A stretch of DNA of 64,000 nt from Podospora comata (Eukaryota > Ascomycota > Sordariomycetes > Sordariales > Podosporaceae), in the NCBI GenBank assembly GCA_017354895.1, contig CP071498.1:434001-498000 (forward strand), given 5' to 3'. Position 1 is the first letter of the stretch; each line of letters starts with the position of its first letter. Made by a program: the position numbers and the translations under genes. This document shows positions 1-12,507 of this stretch, in pieces. Below the pieces are notes generated by a model. It did no database searches and had not been told where the DNA came from. It saw only the letters and a program-made list of their open reading frames with translations.

Positions 1-188
1 AAGTTGTTATAGGAAGTAGGTGCTTCCCATGTCCAAGCCAGCGGTCGTCCCAGCTTGGGCCGTTTTCCAAATCAGCACCGCCTGGAAAGAAGACTGATAC
101 TGCTTGAAAACGAAACCAGCACCGTCTGCAAACAAATCAGCATCGCCTACGAGCGAAAAAAGAAGCGTGTGGAAACGTAGCAACCCGT

Positions 189-422
189 CTATAGAAAGGT
201 AGGCGGGCCCGCAGTAACACAGGAGGCTTGATTGAGCATGTCCTGGATGTCTCGATCCCCGGTAGAGATGAATGCGGCCAGCGGGTTTGGGGTAGGGGCC
301 CGGCCGGCGCTGAATTTGCGAGACTTCTCTTCTTTCTGTTCGTTCTTCTTCTTGGTGGTCTTGCCTTTGTTGTTATTATTATTGGGGACCCGAGACGGGT
401 CTGAGGGGGGGATCTTGCCCAC
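189..422 (-). CDS. Possible last exon of a small unknown gene
   Basis: Reading leftward there is an open frame of about 77 codons ending at a TAG at 189-191. It is lysine/asparagine-rich in its first half and ends in a more ordinary stretch (LAAFISTGDRDIQDMLNQA). It has no ATG of its own, so if real it must be a 3' exon joined to something upstream. Another frame (137-541) is also open here, and the low-complexity stretch makes chance openness likely. I do not recognise a family. Positions 1-188 hold nothing I can identify. Confidence 0.2.
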   Translation of the reverse strand: MGKIPPSDPSRVPNNNNNKGKTTKKKNEQKEEKSRKFSAGRAPTPNPLAAFISTGDRDIQDMLNQASCVTAGPPTFL

Positions 423-809
423 CGGAGGGTGAGCTTGAAGCCGGGGAGCCAGAGGCCGTCAATTGTATTGTTCGTATTTGCTTGATTGGTTTGAAGGTTC
501 AAGCAAGATAAAGTAATTTTTTTAGGCGACCTTTCGAGCAACTTTTAGAGCGAAAGGAGAGAGAGAAAGGAATTGTAGAGAGTCGCAGCTTTGGAACAAA
601 AACAATCTACTGCTTAGCTCACTTCGCTGGCCCAAGCTCCCTTGTGACTTTGAGTATCAAAGGCCAGGCCTCAGGCACAACATATAGACAATAGACACTA
701 TTATGATAGGTTTATTCCCTACTCTCACCCCAAGACAGGTCTACCAGCCTCAACCGTCACCTCTAACTTTTCTAACATTCAATCCAATCTATCCTAAACT
801 GAACCGATC
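423..809. other. Intergenic / 3' flank of the HMG-box gene
   Basis: No convincing gene. It probably holds the 3' untranslated region and polyadenylation region of the leftward HMG-box gene that stops at 810. Confidence 0.5.
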
Positions 810-3652
810 CTAAAACTCCATCGCCTCCCCCTGCTGCTGCTGCCCTCCTTGTCCCAGCCAACTCCCTCCCCTAACCCACTCCACAACCTCAAACCCAAGC
901 CTCCTCTCAGTCTTCTCATCAACCACAACCTGCTGCTGCTCCCCCTGACTACTGCTCCCCCCCTCCTGAGACACCAAAACAGGAATCTTGACCGCAATCA
1001 ACCCCCCAGCCTTGATCTCCACACCTCCCCCCTGTTGCTGCTGCTCCTTCGGCGACAAATTCGACGACTGCTGCTGATAAATCCCCTTGACATAAACCAC
1101 CAAATCCGCCCCAGCAACGCCCCTCCAAAGCGTAGCCATCCACTGCCAGTGATCCACCGGCGCATATGAATCACTAATGGGTGTCTGACAAGCAAACTTA
1201 TCCGACAGCGTCAAGCTAAACCCGCTAGGAAGAAGCGCGATGGGCACATTTGGGGATGACGCATGACCAGGCAGAGGATGCCGGTGTCGAGGGGTGGGCG
1301 TCATCGACTCGGTATCCGACGAGGGGTGGCTCGCCGACGGGGAGGAGCCCTGCGGGGAAGTGACAAACGAGACAATCTCGTTCGATTTGGCGTGCCACTT
1401 TGTGATGGTGCGGAGGTACGTCTCGAACGGGCTAGAGTCGGATGGTTGGCGGAACGGAACCGGCGTCGTGCTGCCGGCTCTGGAGCCGAGGACGACCTTG
1501 GAGCTGCTGGCGTTGCTTTCCCTGCTGGAGAAGCTACCGGTTCGCTCTTTTGTTGTCCCGTCGTCGGACGATTCGTCATCGGCGGCGTTCCATGTCATGA
1601 TATCCCAGTTCTCGCCTCTTTCCTGGCGCAGGGCACGCTCGATGACACCGCCTACAAGCTTCATCAAAGACAGATCAACCCCTTCCACAGCAATTATAGG
1701 GCCTCGCCTCTTCTTCCGAGTTCCCTGGGGATCTGAACCCAAAGGAGGAGAAATTCGTTCCAGAACTCGGAGCTTGTTGATGTAGGAAATGGACATTACC
1801 ATCGCTTCCACGCTGCGTCGGGCGGCTTCCTCCTCCTTGGAGTCTTGCCGGGGGTTGCTTTGAGGACCAGAAAAGGCAGAAGGTGGGCGGGAAGAAGAGA
1901 ATGCGGTTTTGGTGCTGGAAGGGTAGGCACTTCCAATTTCGGACTCATTGTCTGGGGAGGTTGGAATTCGAGAAGTAGAAGGATTACTCGTTGAAGTCGA
2001 CAGATGGAGGGGAGGCAGGCGGAGGGACTCGTCAAACTCACCACCAGTCGGAGGTTGGGAAGCACCGCCGGAGAGAACAGACGACAATGAGCCAGTGCGT
2101 TGTTGTTGGGATTGGTGTAGGTATGTTTGATGTTGTGGTGGCGGTGGCGGGCATTGGTGTGAAGGAGGGCCGTACGGAGATGACATGGACAACGACAAAC
2201 TTGGGGCTCTGGGAACGGGTGGAGGAGCCATACTCCCCGTGATGCTACCTCCTGACAGTGGGCTCGGTCCTGGGCTGACACGAGCAAGCATGGAAGATGG
2301 ACCCGGCAGTTGCGGAGGCCCGTAACCCGGTGTGGGCGAACTGCTCATGCTCATCGAAGCTCGAGACACAGACCCCCTGGGAGGCCCGGGGTATGAATGA
2401 GGTAGTGGAGGAGGGGGTGATGGTAGGGAATGGTAGTTTTGGTAGCTTCCTGCTGCATTGTACCTCCTACGCTTGGCTTCCGACGGAGAATAAGCATCTT
2501 CGTAGTGTTCACGAATATCGTACAGGTTGGCACCACTACCTTGTGGTCCCCATTGAGGTCGAGCGGCTCCTCTTGCCGAAGCAGACGTTGGTGGAGGTTG
2601 CTGGTGGCGAGGGTAGCCCGGAGGTGGTGGATGGCCTCCTCCGCCTGAAAAAGGGGGCTGTTTCGCCGCCGTTGGAGTCATGAATGGTGTAGATGGTGTT
2701 CTCGGAGTGGCAATGTATCTTCCTCCACAGTTTGGACACTTATGTGGATCTTGTCCTGGCGCAGTTGTTCTACCTGATGGAGCACCACTCTTGTTTCCTC
2801 TTCTCGGCTGGTATCGATAGCCTGGAAACTGTGTCTGATGCCGCAGCTTTTCCGCCTCTGCCAGCTCTTTCCACCTGTTTTTGGACTCTTCTGGCTCAGC
2901 CTTCCAGTTCTCGCCAATGATCTTGGAAATATCCGGGTTGGCGAGACCAGGATTTTGTTGAACAATCGTCGCTTGATGGGCTTGGCGATAGAGTATAAAA
3001 GCTGACCACAGCCCGAAATCAGCGATCAACTTACAGCAAAGGCAGCAAAAAAAAAAAATCAAAACATACCGTTTCTTGGTCTTGGAATCTTCGGTGGAGG
3101 TGCGCAAAGACAGACAAGATCCTGCCCAGAACCGTTGTCCTCTGGAACACGGCCACCGTGAAAAGAACTAGGATTGCTTGTAGGTGTCTGAAGGGTCAAG
3201 CTCTCGATCCGTGAACGGTTGTTGGCTTCCTCCGTGTTAATGGACGCCGCTCGCTTTCTAGTTATTGGCCCGCTGCCGAGCTGAAAAACATGCCCGTGCG
3301 AAGAGGAAGAAAAAGAAGAAGAGCCACGAGTAGAATGGGCAGGGCCAGAGGGTAAAAGAGGAGCTGAGGTCACAATGTGAGTGTCTTGTCTTGTCGATGT
3401 GGCCCTTGCAGCCGGTATGGATGTTGACTCTCGGCCTCCGACGGTCGTTCTTATGGACGAAGATGTGGACGGTGTGCTTCCCCCTCCTGCCAACCTCGCA
3501 GCAGACATGGCTGAGCGGGTTAAAGGGCCAGTCTGCTGCTGCTGATGTGGTTGCTGCTGCTGCTGCTGCTGCTGCTGTGAACCTGGTGGCTGCCGCTGCT
3601 GCTCTGAGGACGAAGATATTACTTCTGTCATTTTTCCTCCCCCTTTTCCCAT
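810..3652 (-). CDS. HMG-box (MATA/SOX class) transcription factor
   Basis: Sequence-specific nuclear DNA-binding protein, 924 residues in two exons: 3652-3070 and 3001-810. The 68-bp intron (3069-3002, GTATGT..CAG) sits inside the HMG box. Joining across it restores the box start PKIPRPRNAFILYRQAHQ (about residues 188-205), followed by NPDISKIIGENWKAEPEESK and a conserved basic tail ending YRYQPRR. A CPNCGGRY motif and a TPRTPSTPF motif follow. The ATG at 3652 was chosen because it is the first in-frame ATG after a pyrimidine-rich leader; the frame stays open further upstream only without an ATG in good context. The N-terminus carries a polyglutamine run encoded by a CTG/CAG repeat (about 3536-3605). 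The long remainder is Pro/Ser/Gln-rich and looks disordered. The box resembles the Ste11/Rfg1/FMF-1 type that controls mating and development in fungi; assignment to one of these is inference. Certain as an HMG-box protein. Confidence 0.92.
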
Positions 3653-5196
3653 CGGGCTGATTAGCGTCTCGAGCTCTATGAGAAAAAAAGAGGCAAAGAA
3701 TGAAAAGACCAGAAAAAGCTTTGTGTTGAGTAAGACAACAAACGGATTAGAGGGGAAGACTGGTAGGGAGTGGAGGGGCCTACAGCCAGAAAGACTAGTC
3801 CGCAGATTGATCCAGTCTATCGGGACGCACAACCTCCCACCTCTCCTCTCTCTCCTCACCGGGCACCCCTACTCCTGGATATGGCGTTTGACCTGTCTCT
3901 CCACCTCCACCTGGGAGACGAAGCCTGAGGTGAGCTGGGCTGGGCTGGACAGGACAGGGCAGGGCCGGGTCTGACGAGGTGTATGACTGGCCTGCCTGTC
4001 TCTCTGTATGTATGTCTTGGAATGAGGACAGGAGATGGTGTCGTAAAAGAATCCGGACCAGAAAGAAACTGCCAAACAAGGAAACTCCATCTATACCCAA
4101 GAGGTTCCGTTGTGGTTGGCCAGTTGCCGTGCGTCTGCGTAGGAGCGGTGTCAAGAGGAGGCAAAGGCCTCTCTCCGTCTCTGCAAGTGTTATCTGTCTG
4201 AGTGACTTCCCGCCAGGAGAGAATGGGGGGGAAACGACCAATCAATAGGAGTATATGTCGGGATTGTATCCTTTGTGATCTGTCTTCCCCGTCAATTTCA
4301 CCGTCCCCAGACAATGCCAGAGACCCCTCTCCAGATGGCCAACAACGGGAGAAAGAGACAGATAATGGATGACCGTATCATTGGGTGCCCCAGAGAGTAT
4401 TGCTCCGTGGCTGACGGTGGGTGCTAGTCTAAAATGACATTATTACGAACGACAGCGTGATCGGCCTAGTGGCAACAGATGGAAAAGAGTGGGCAGTCCA
4501 GAGGCGCGTAGCTGTGGTTGTGGTTGTGGTTGTCGATGTCTCGGGAGCCAGTATGCGCCGCAGCTCCAACGTTGGCTGCACCAGACTTTTTCTTTGTCCC
4601 CGCGTTTGCAGACATTCCGTTCGCAGTGGCCCATTTCAGGCCAGAAATCGTCTTGATCCAGCCTCTCTCTGCCATGACAATGCCAAAGGCACAAGGAATG
4701 TGGGAGCATGCCGTTGAGGAATGAGCACGCTGGACAAAGACCATGATGAACCGAAACAGGTCTGGCCCCTCTTCTGACATCCTCTTGTTCGCTTCAAATT
4801 CCAGCCCAAGAGGGGTCCCGATTGTTGGCCAGAGTGTGGGGAAGACGGTCATAAAGAAAGAAAAAATATGATAGTAGTTGTTGTCGTTGGGTTGCTGTTT
4901 ATATCATCCTGTCTTTCTCAAGCGCAGTCCCGCCAGCCAGCTCCCGTCGCAAATGTTCCCTTCCTACCAAACAGATATCATAACAAAAGCAGAAAAAAAG
5001 TGATTACGCGCCAACTCCGACCTGCAACGCAGTTTTCCCAACCAAACCGGTATCCTCATCTATCATACGTACTAAAATCAGAGATGTGACCAGTACCTAT
5101 CCGCCGTGCTCTAAGCTTGCTTGGCCGCTACCCCTGAATCACCCCACCGCTCCGAGACCGACGATATAGAACTTCGATGTGTGCTGAGAACCGAGT
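3653..5196. other. Upstream region of the HMG-box gene and 3' flank of RVB1
   Basis: About 1.5 kb with no supported gene. Several short open frames (for example 4466-4852 on the minus strand) lack splice or family support. The stretch probably holds the long 5' leader and promoter of the HMG-box gene, which is typical for developmental regulators in filamentous fungi, and the 3' end of RVB1. Confidence 0.5.
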
Positions 5197-6754
<1,558 letters not shown>

Positions 6755-7237
6755 ATTCGATGCTGGTGTTTGTGTCTTTGTCTTTCGAAGAGATGATTTG
6801 TATCAGATGTCGCCAATTCGAAGTTGTTCGTTCCAAAAGGCGTCTGTTTGATGGCGGTGGAAAGGCTGCGAACTTGGGAGAGAAAGGCGGACGCGAGCTC
6901 TGGAAGCTCTCAAATTTACAGGAAACGCGATTGATCACTGCCAACCAAAAGCCAAACCAGGTGGTCTGTGCACTGGCGTATAAATAAATGACTGAAAGTT
7001 GAGCAAAGCATTAGCAGAGTCGGTGACTCTGTGGTGGAACTACTATTAGATGAGTGCATATAGTGGTTATTTTGTAGTTATTCAACATACTCGACACCAT
7101 GATTCCAAGTGTTGACTTGTCTATTTGCCGTATCTCTCATGACACTTACCAGTGAGTGTTTTAGGGTTAGGGTTCCCGCATCAGTACCACTACCCCCTTT
7201 TAGTCCTGACCTGTGCCGCCACTTTCATATCCATCTC
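6755..7237 (-). promoter_or_regulatory. Promoter region of rvb1 with a telomere-repeat-like box
   Basis: Intergenic between the rvb1 start and the 3' end of the transporter gene; no ORF with support. It contains TTAGGGTTAGGG at 7161-7172 (flanked by TTT and TT), about 407 bp upstream of the rvb1 ATG. Such teloboxes bind TRF/Tbf1-type Myb factors in fungi and plants and occur in promoters of growth genes. Its activity here is inference. Confidence 0.4.
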
Positions 7238-8707
7238 TCATCTACTTCTCAGCCTATCCATTTCCATAGATCCCTCCTCGTCCCCAGAGCTTGTGTCCTC
7301 TCCATTCAACATCGGCACCCCTTCTTCTCTACTATTGGCACCGCCCCCTTCCACATCCTGCTCCTTGGACCCCGTCCCTTCCACCTTCTTCTTGCCCAGA
7401 GCCGCCCACATTGCCCCTCCCAAGATCAAGGCACACCCCATCACACTCCACAGCCCCATTGTGTGTCCAAACACCCACCTGTCAAACCCAGCAGCAAACA
7501 GCATGTGAGTGTACACCATTGCCGTCGCCCTGTTGCTCTTTTCTCCTGCGAGCCCTGCCGTCAACAGAAACTGCAAACCGAAGCCGCATATACCCAAGCT
7601 TCCCAACAGAAACCACTGATAACCTGACGACGGAAACCCAAATCTGATGGCTGGCTGTCCGATATCCAGCAGTGGGCAGACAAGTAAAGCAGTGGTGCTG
7701 ACGATGGTGCTAAAAACAGAGAAATAGTTGACCGTGATTAGCGGGTGAGTCCGTTTGCCTATCCAGCGGATGGTACTGTATGCCCCCGCTGCTCCAAGGA
7801 CGCCGAGTAAGGCAACCAAGATGGCGAAAAGACGTTGGGTAGGTGTTGCATTGTCTCCAGGTGGATGGTGAGAACCTTCCCCTGACGATGGCGGAGGTGA
7901 ATCAGTGGAAGACGAGAAGAGCGAAGTGGGTTTGGCGATGAGGACAACTCCTCCAAGGGCTATGAACGAGGCGATCTGTTCTTTGCGAGTGAACGGGTCC
8001 TTGAGCAGCAGGTGGCATATGTAGCCTGCTACACAGGGGGCGAGGAAGGTAATAACTGTTGCCTCGGCGAGGGGAAGGTACATCATGGAATACCACATGC
8101 CATAGATACCAAACTGCGGGCTTGTTAGTATCAGAGCTCGGAGTTAAAGGGGATAATCTCCACATACGAATCCGCTGAACCCTCTAAGAAGCAACAGAGG
8201 TCTGATATTCCTGGGACCCATGGGAAAATCGGGGATGTTCTTCCAGTACATGTATATGCAAGAGAGTATCGAGGTGACACTCATCCGCACAAAGAGAATC
8301 TGGAGAGGGTGCATTCCATCTCCTTCCAACTCGAGTAGCCTTGCCGAAACGTTCATGAGAGCACCAAACAACTGTGCAAAGACCACCAATATCGGTCCCT
8401 TATTCTTCTCCCAGAATGCAAGACATGACCTCGAGAAGGCACTTTGCTTTTGCTTCTCTCGAGAAAGGGTAGGGGACCTTGGCGAGGCTGGAGCTGGAGC
8501 ACGGCGTGAAGGTGAGGACGATAAGGCTCCTCGTTGCGGGTTTGGACTGACAGACCGTGATCGAAGACCTTGTATGTTTGTTGTCAAGTATGGCGATGAA
8601 GTCCTAACCTTGACAGTGGCCACCACCTCCATAGGAAGGTTGTCAATGACATCGTCATCATCGCTCTGCTCAGACTGCTTGCTAGTTACGTTTAAATAAC
8701 GGGACAT
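7238..8707 (-). CDS. EamA/DMT-superfamily membrane transporter
   Basis: Integral membrane protein of 471 residues in two exons, 8707-8168 and 8113-7238, joined by a 54-bp intron (GTATGT..GCAG, CTAAC branch). The junction restores RGFSGFFGIYGMWYSMMYLP followed by LAEATVITFLAP, a signature of the EamA repeat. About 100 soluble N-terminal residues rich in Ser/Pro/Arg precede roughly ten hydrophobic segments arranged as two EamA halves. The tail after the last segment is charged (KKKVEGTG... with an acidic end). The architecture resembles the SLC35G/SLC35F-like group and yeast YPL264C-type proteins. The substrate cannot be told from sequence. Confident for the family only. Confidence 0.9.
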
Positions 8708-9644
8708 AATTGCGGAAAATATAAGTGTATTTGGACAAAACCCACAAGAGAATTACTCATCTTGCCTGTTAACAAGATGTAGAAAGAGGAAAAGAAGTTT
8801 ATGGTTCAACGAGAAAAAGCCAAACCTACCTAAGCACCTCAAAAGCGGAGAGAATAGCATGCCCGGGACTGTTAACCCCGGACCGGGCGGAGTGCTAGGC
8901 ACACCTTAAGCCTGACTGACTGCTTGGGCGACGGAATTGCGACTGTGAATGGTCAACACAAACAGACGCCATGCTGTGATCCCGGCTGGCAGGCAGTGAC
9001 AGCCATCGGATACGGGAACCGTTCGTCGGATGCCAGGGGTCGACACATACTATGGCTCTACCCGCCCGATATCGCGGCGGGTGACATTGAACGTCGGTTT
9101 TTGCGTGCTTCATCTCTGCGTCATTCGAACGGTGCTAAACCCAAGGACAGAAGGTGTTTGGTTAGGAGGGGTAGGTATGTGGGGGTCGGCGTCATATGAG
9201 TGCTTATCCACTCGAATTTTGGCTTCAAGGTCCATCGACAGTACGAAGTATCCACAGCCACTTTGACCATCTCTGAAGAGCATCAGATTATCTTTGGAAG
9301 CCTCTTCGCTAGGCAGGTCTCTCGTCGGAGAGTTATTGTATTGGCTGGCTGAGAGTTGCAGTGTCGGTGTTGAAGAAATGAAGAAATGAAAGGAGTGATC
9401 GGCAAAGGAATTCATTGACAGGCTTGACTCGTGCTTTCCCAGATCCCGGATCCCAGATAGACAATGGTTACACAATCAGCAAGAACTCTCATTTATAGAC
9501 GCGTCGATTGTCTGCATCACCTGTCATGTTTGTTTGGCAAAACTGCTGTTGTATCATTCTTGGAAGGCAACGCCATGGCAAACTCCAAGCACCTCCTCAC
9601 GACTCATCTATCTTCATATAAGACCGACCTCCACACGCACAATC
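8708..9644. other. Divergent intergenic region, transporter / macro-domain gene
   Basis: Shared upstream region of two divergent genes. A 102-codon ATG-initiated frame on the minus strand ending at 9110 looks mildly protein-like but has no recognisable domain and was not called. Nothing else supported. Confidence 0.45.
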
Positions 9645-10973
9645 ATGGCCTCCAAGAGACGCATTGGTGCCATCGTTGGTGCCTCCTCTAAATCAGTGAG
9701 CCATCGCATCACCGATTTTTATGGTCCACCAGCCCGATTGAAGCGGCAAAAGACCCAAGGTTCTATCCTGGACTCTGCCACTGAGCTCCAGTCGACCACA
9801 ATGGCACCATCCCTGGCCGAATCATCCTGGGAGGACAAGCCCTCATTGGCAGACCTCAACTTATTCTCCCAAGAGGAACAAAACTGGGAAGTGAGAGACA
9901 CCAAACCACCACCCCAACCTCAACGTCAAAAGGTCAACACAGGAGGAGGCTTTCATCAGTCTAACAAGAAGAAACAGCACCACACCCGAACCAGGGCATC
10001 AAGTACCTCGACAGTTCACCCACTTCCTGGAAAAACTCGCTCTGAACCAAAGACTAGAAAACTTGTCCTCACCTGCGAGCAGGGTGATTTGTTTGATGCC
10101 CCGCCCAACAGTGTCCTCATTCACGCCTGTAATACGATTGGCAAGTGGGGAGGCGGTATTGCTCTCGCTTTCAAGAAGTCTTTCCCAACTGCCTTTGAGA
10201 TTTACAGGAAGCATTGTCAAGAGTTTACCCCGGATGAGCTCGTCGGGACGGCTCTTCTCATTGCCCCTCAGTCCGACAAATATTGGCATGTTCGGGATGA
10301 TGAGGTCGAAGCTGGTAGTGTGGAGGGTGACCACGAAGCCAAAGATGCCCCTGAGGTCAAAGACGAAGATAGAGCTGAAGTTGACGAGAATGAGATTGGC
10401 AACGCCGGGGTACAAGACACCGATGGCAAAACAAGCAACGCCAGCAAAGAACCCCCAGAAGAAGAAACCGCCAACTGGATCCAAGTCCCAAAACGCTCCA
10501 TACACCCCCAAGAACAGAGATTCAACTGGGCCAGGCAGAACGACAAGGATGGCTCCAAAAGTGAATCCAACCACCAGCGCCGGTCCCCCCACGAAAAAGA
10601 CATCCACTACGTCGCCTGTCTCTTCACCAGCAAGAACGTCGGCGCCAAGCGGGACCCCCCGGATGAGACCCTCAAGCACACCGAGTCAGCCATGCTCAAT
10701 TTCTTGTCCAAGCTCAGCGACGTCAAGTTCAACCAGGAGGACTGCCCTTTTATTCCCCAAGTCAGGATGTGCAAGATCAACTCGGGGCTTTTTGGCGTTC
10801 CGTGGGAGCGGACGAGTGGGTTGCTGGATGGGATGCCGCTGAGCAGGATCCAGACGTGGGGGAGGGGGGATTTTAAGATTGTGGTGGCTTCCAAGGACGG
10901 CGATGGTGTGGTGAACGAGGAGAACGGGGAGAAGAAGAAGAAAATGTCCAAGGGGGAGGAATGGAGGGAATAG
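9645..10973 (+). CDS. Macro-domain protein, ADP-ribose-1''-phosphate phosphatase-like
   Basis: Predicted 442-residue single-exon protein. The frame is open upstream, but the first ATG with a sensible N-terminus is at 9645 (MASKRRIGAIVG). From about residue 138 it matches a macro domain: KLVLTCEQGDLFDAPPNSVL, then the ADP-ribose-binding loop HACNTIGKWGGGIALAFKK (about 160-178). The second half holds DIHYVACLFTS and KINSGLFGVPWERT. The family (yeast Poa1 type) removes phosphate from ADP-ribose-1''-phosphate, a by-product of tRNA splicing, or hydrolyses ADP-ribosyl groups. Two oddities: a charged insertion of about 105 residues inside the domain (about 212-318), with no good splice sites to remove it, and an N-terminal motif SHRITDFYG (19-27) followed by basic residues, resembling a PCNA-binding PIP degron. 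Convergent with TAF13 downstream (303 bp apart). Confidence 0.88.
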   Translation: MASKRRIGAIVGASSKSVSHRITDFYGPPARLKRQKTQGSILDSATELQSTTMAPSLAESSWEDKPSLADLNLFSQEEQNWEVRDTKPPPQPQRQKVNTGGGFHQSNKKKQHHTRTRASSTSTVHPLPGKTRSEPKTRKLVLTCEQGDLFDAPPNSVLIHACNTIGKWGGGIALAFKKSFPTAFEIYRKHCQEFTPDELVGTALLIAPQSDKYWHVRDDEVEAGSVEGDHEAKDAPEVKDEDRAEVDENEIGNAGVQDTDGKTSNASKEPPEEETANWIQVPKRSIHPQEQRFNWARQNDKDGSKSESNHQRRSPHEKDIHYVACLFTSKNVGAKRDPPDETLKHTESAMLNFLSKLSDVKFNQEDCPFIPQVRMCKINSGLFGVPWERTSGLLDGMPLSRIQTWGRGDFKIVVASKDGDGVVNEENGEKKKKMSKGEEWRE

Positions 10974-11276
10974 GCGTACAGATGAGCCTGGATAATCCAA
11001 TAGATATAATGGGGGTAGTATGTTCGCAGGCTTTGAACGCAGCTTAATAGACATCTAATGACATCTGAACAACTTGAATCATATGCTCTCTTATAATCCC
11101 ATTCATATCAAGGTCCTCTGACGGCTTGTGTACATACGCAGCTAAAACGCCATTGTCCAGCATTATTCTGTTGATCATGCCGTAAAACAATACCCAAAAC
11201 TCCATCGCTATGATATATCTTCCTTCCTGTGAAAAAAAGAAAGAAAAAAGAACAGCAAATCCCACATCTTCAAAAC

Positions 11277-11906
11277 CTATCTCCGCCTGATGGCGCTAAC
11301 AATATCAGCATCCCCCTCCAAATCATCATCCAACCCATCCTCCAAGTCCTCCTCCCCAATATCCATCCTATCCACCTGCTGACTCTGCGATTGCGACCCC
11401 GACCCCTCCGGCTGGACACTCTGACTCTGACTCTGGCTCCCACTCCCCGCACTTGCCCCCCTATCCTTCCGCGGCCGTCCCCTCTTCCCCTTGGCCTTCT
11501 CCCCCCCTTCCCCACCAGCCTTCTCCTTCTCCCGATCGGCCTTCTCCTTCTCCTCCCTCTCGGCATCCTTCATCCACTGATCCTCGATATTGAAATTCTT
11601 CCTCGCGGCCTCAATCTCCTTCTTCTTCTCAAACACCTCCTGGATCTTGCCCATGAACCTCGGGTTGCGGCGCATGGCGAACTCAAAGTCTTCAAACTTG
11701 ACCTTTTGGCGGCCGGCGTGGTGGGCGGCGCGGGTGGCCTCGAAAGAGACGCCCTGGATAAAGTCGGTGAGGACCTCGTCGAGGAGGCGGACCGTCTCGT
11801 TGAGGGGGAGGCGGGCGTCGCCGTGGGAGTAGAGGAGCTGGGCGAGCTCGTTGTGGCCAAAGTTCATCTTGCCGACATTTTTGCCGGCGCGGGCGCGGGG
11901 TTCCAT
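11277..11906 (-). CDS. TAF13: TFIID subunit TAF13
   Basis: General transcription factor subunit that pairs with TAF11 through a histone fold; nuclear. 209 residues, single exon. The start at 11906 (MEPRARAGKN) is chosen because MEPRAR begins ascomycete TAF13 proteins; the further-upstream open frame is low-complexity leader. The histone fold spans about 14-95 (NFGHNELAQLLYSHGDARLP, VRLLDEVLTDFIQGV, GRQKVKFEDFEFAMRRNP). A charged coiled segment (EIEAARKNFNIEDQWMKDAE), a KRGRPRK AT-hook-like motif and a Ser/Gln-rich acidic tail follow. The tail is longer than in yeast TAF13 but typical of filamentous fungi. Confidence 0.93.
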   Translation of the reverse strand: MEPRARAGKNVGKMNFGHNELAQLLYSHGDARLPLNETVRLLDEVLTDFIQGVSFEATRAAHHAGRQKVKFEDFEFAMRRNPRFMGKIQEVFEKKKEIEAARKNFNIEDQWMKDAEREEKEKADREKEKAGGEGGEKAKGKRGRPRKDRGASAGSGSQSQSQSVQPEGSGSQSQSQQVDRMDIGEEDLEDGLDDDLEGDADIVSAIRRR

Positions 11907-12507
11907 TTTGGGGTTGTTGGAGGGAGGGGGGCCAGTTGGTCGCGGCTTGCAAGGATGGGTGGGTGGGTGGTGATTATTGGGAAGGTTGGAATGAGTTGTA
12001 GTTCGCGTTTGTGTTGTGAGCTTGTGACGTTGTTGATGGATAGATTTCGAACGCGCGATTGTCTTTTGGTTCAGAATCTTTATCGACAATTATTGACAAG
12101 TTTATCCTCTTCGGGCGGTCGATCTCAGCGATGGGGTAATCTGAACAGCTTCGTCAAAAGTTACAGCTGTTGATGATGATGGAAGAAGGAAGCATCGTCC
12201 ATCAAGGTCCCCGCAAAAAGTCGTCCTGTGGAGCTCCCAAACGAACGGTTCCAGAACTTCCAGCCGCACATCCCTGCCGGGGCTCCACCTTCGCCCTGTT
12301 TAAAAGTGGGTCCAGATAGGTGGCCCGAGCTTGTCAGGACACGACACGGGGGTCACTTTGGCTTCAATTCAGAGGTGATGACATCTTTATTTCTGGCAGG
12401 CAACTCACAGCGTACTTCACACATACCATCTCGCAACACCAAATCACCCCAATACTGTATCAAACCATAAAAATCTGAAGACAATCGATAAGAATAAAAC
12501 CGGCAAA
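11907..12507. promoter_or_regulatory. Bidirectional promoter region, TAF13 / KISH
   Basis: About 600 bp between two divergent housekeeping genes. No ORF with support; no specific operator recognised. Confidence 0.45.

Noticed and set aside
232-432. A plus-strand frame with a leucine-rich, membrane-like stretch
   Set aside because: The hydrophobic run is the reverse of an Asn/Lys-rich low-complexity tract; no coding signature.
4466-4852. A 128-codon frame on the minus strand upstream of the HMG-box gene
   Set aside because: Ends in low-complexity His/Asn codons, has no domain and no splice partners; treated as leader sequence.
7109-7647. Proline/serine-rich plus-strand frames opposite the EamA transporter
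   Set aside because: Shadows of hydrophobic codons on the other strand.
9110-9475. A 102-codon ATG-led minus-strand frame with a protein-like middle (RDGQSGCGYFVLSMDLEAKI)
   Set aside because: No recognisable domain and it lies in a divergent promoter region; a frame of this length is expected by chance in 64 kb. Kept only as a note.
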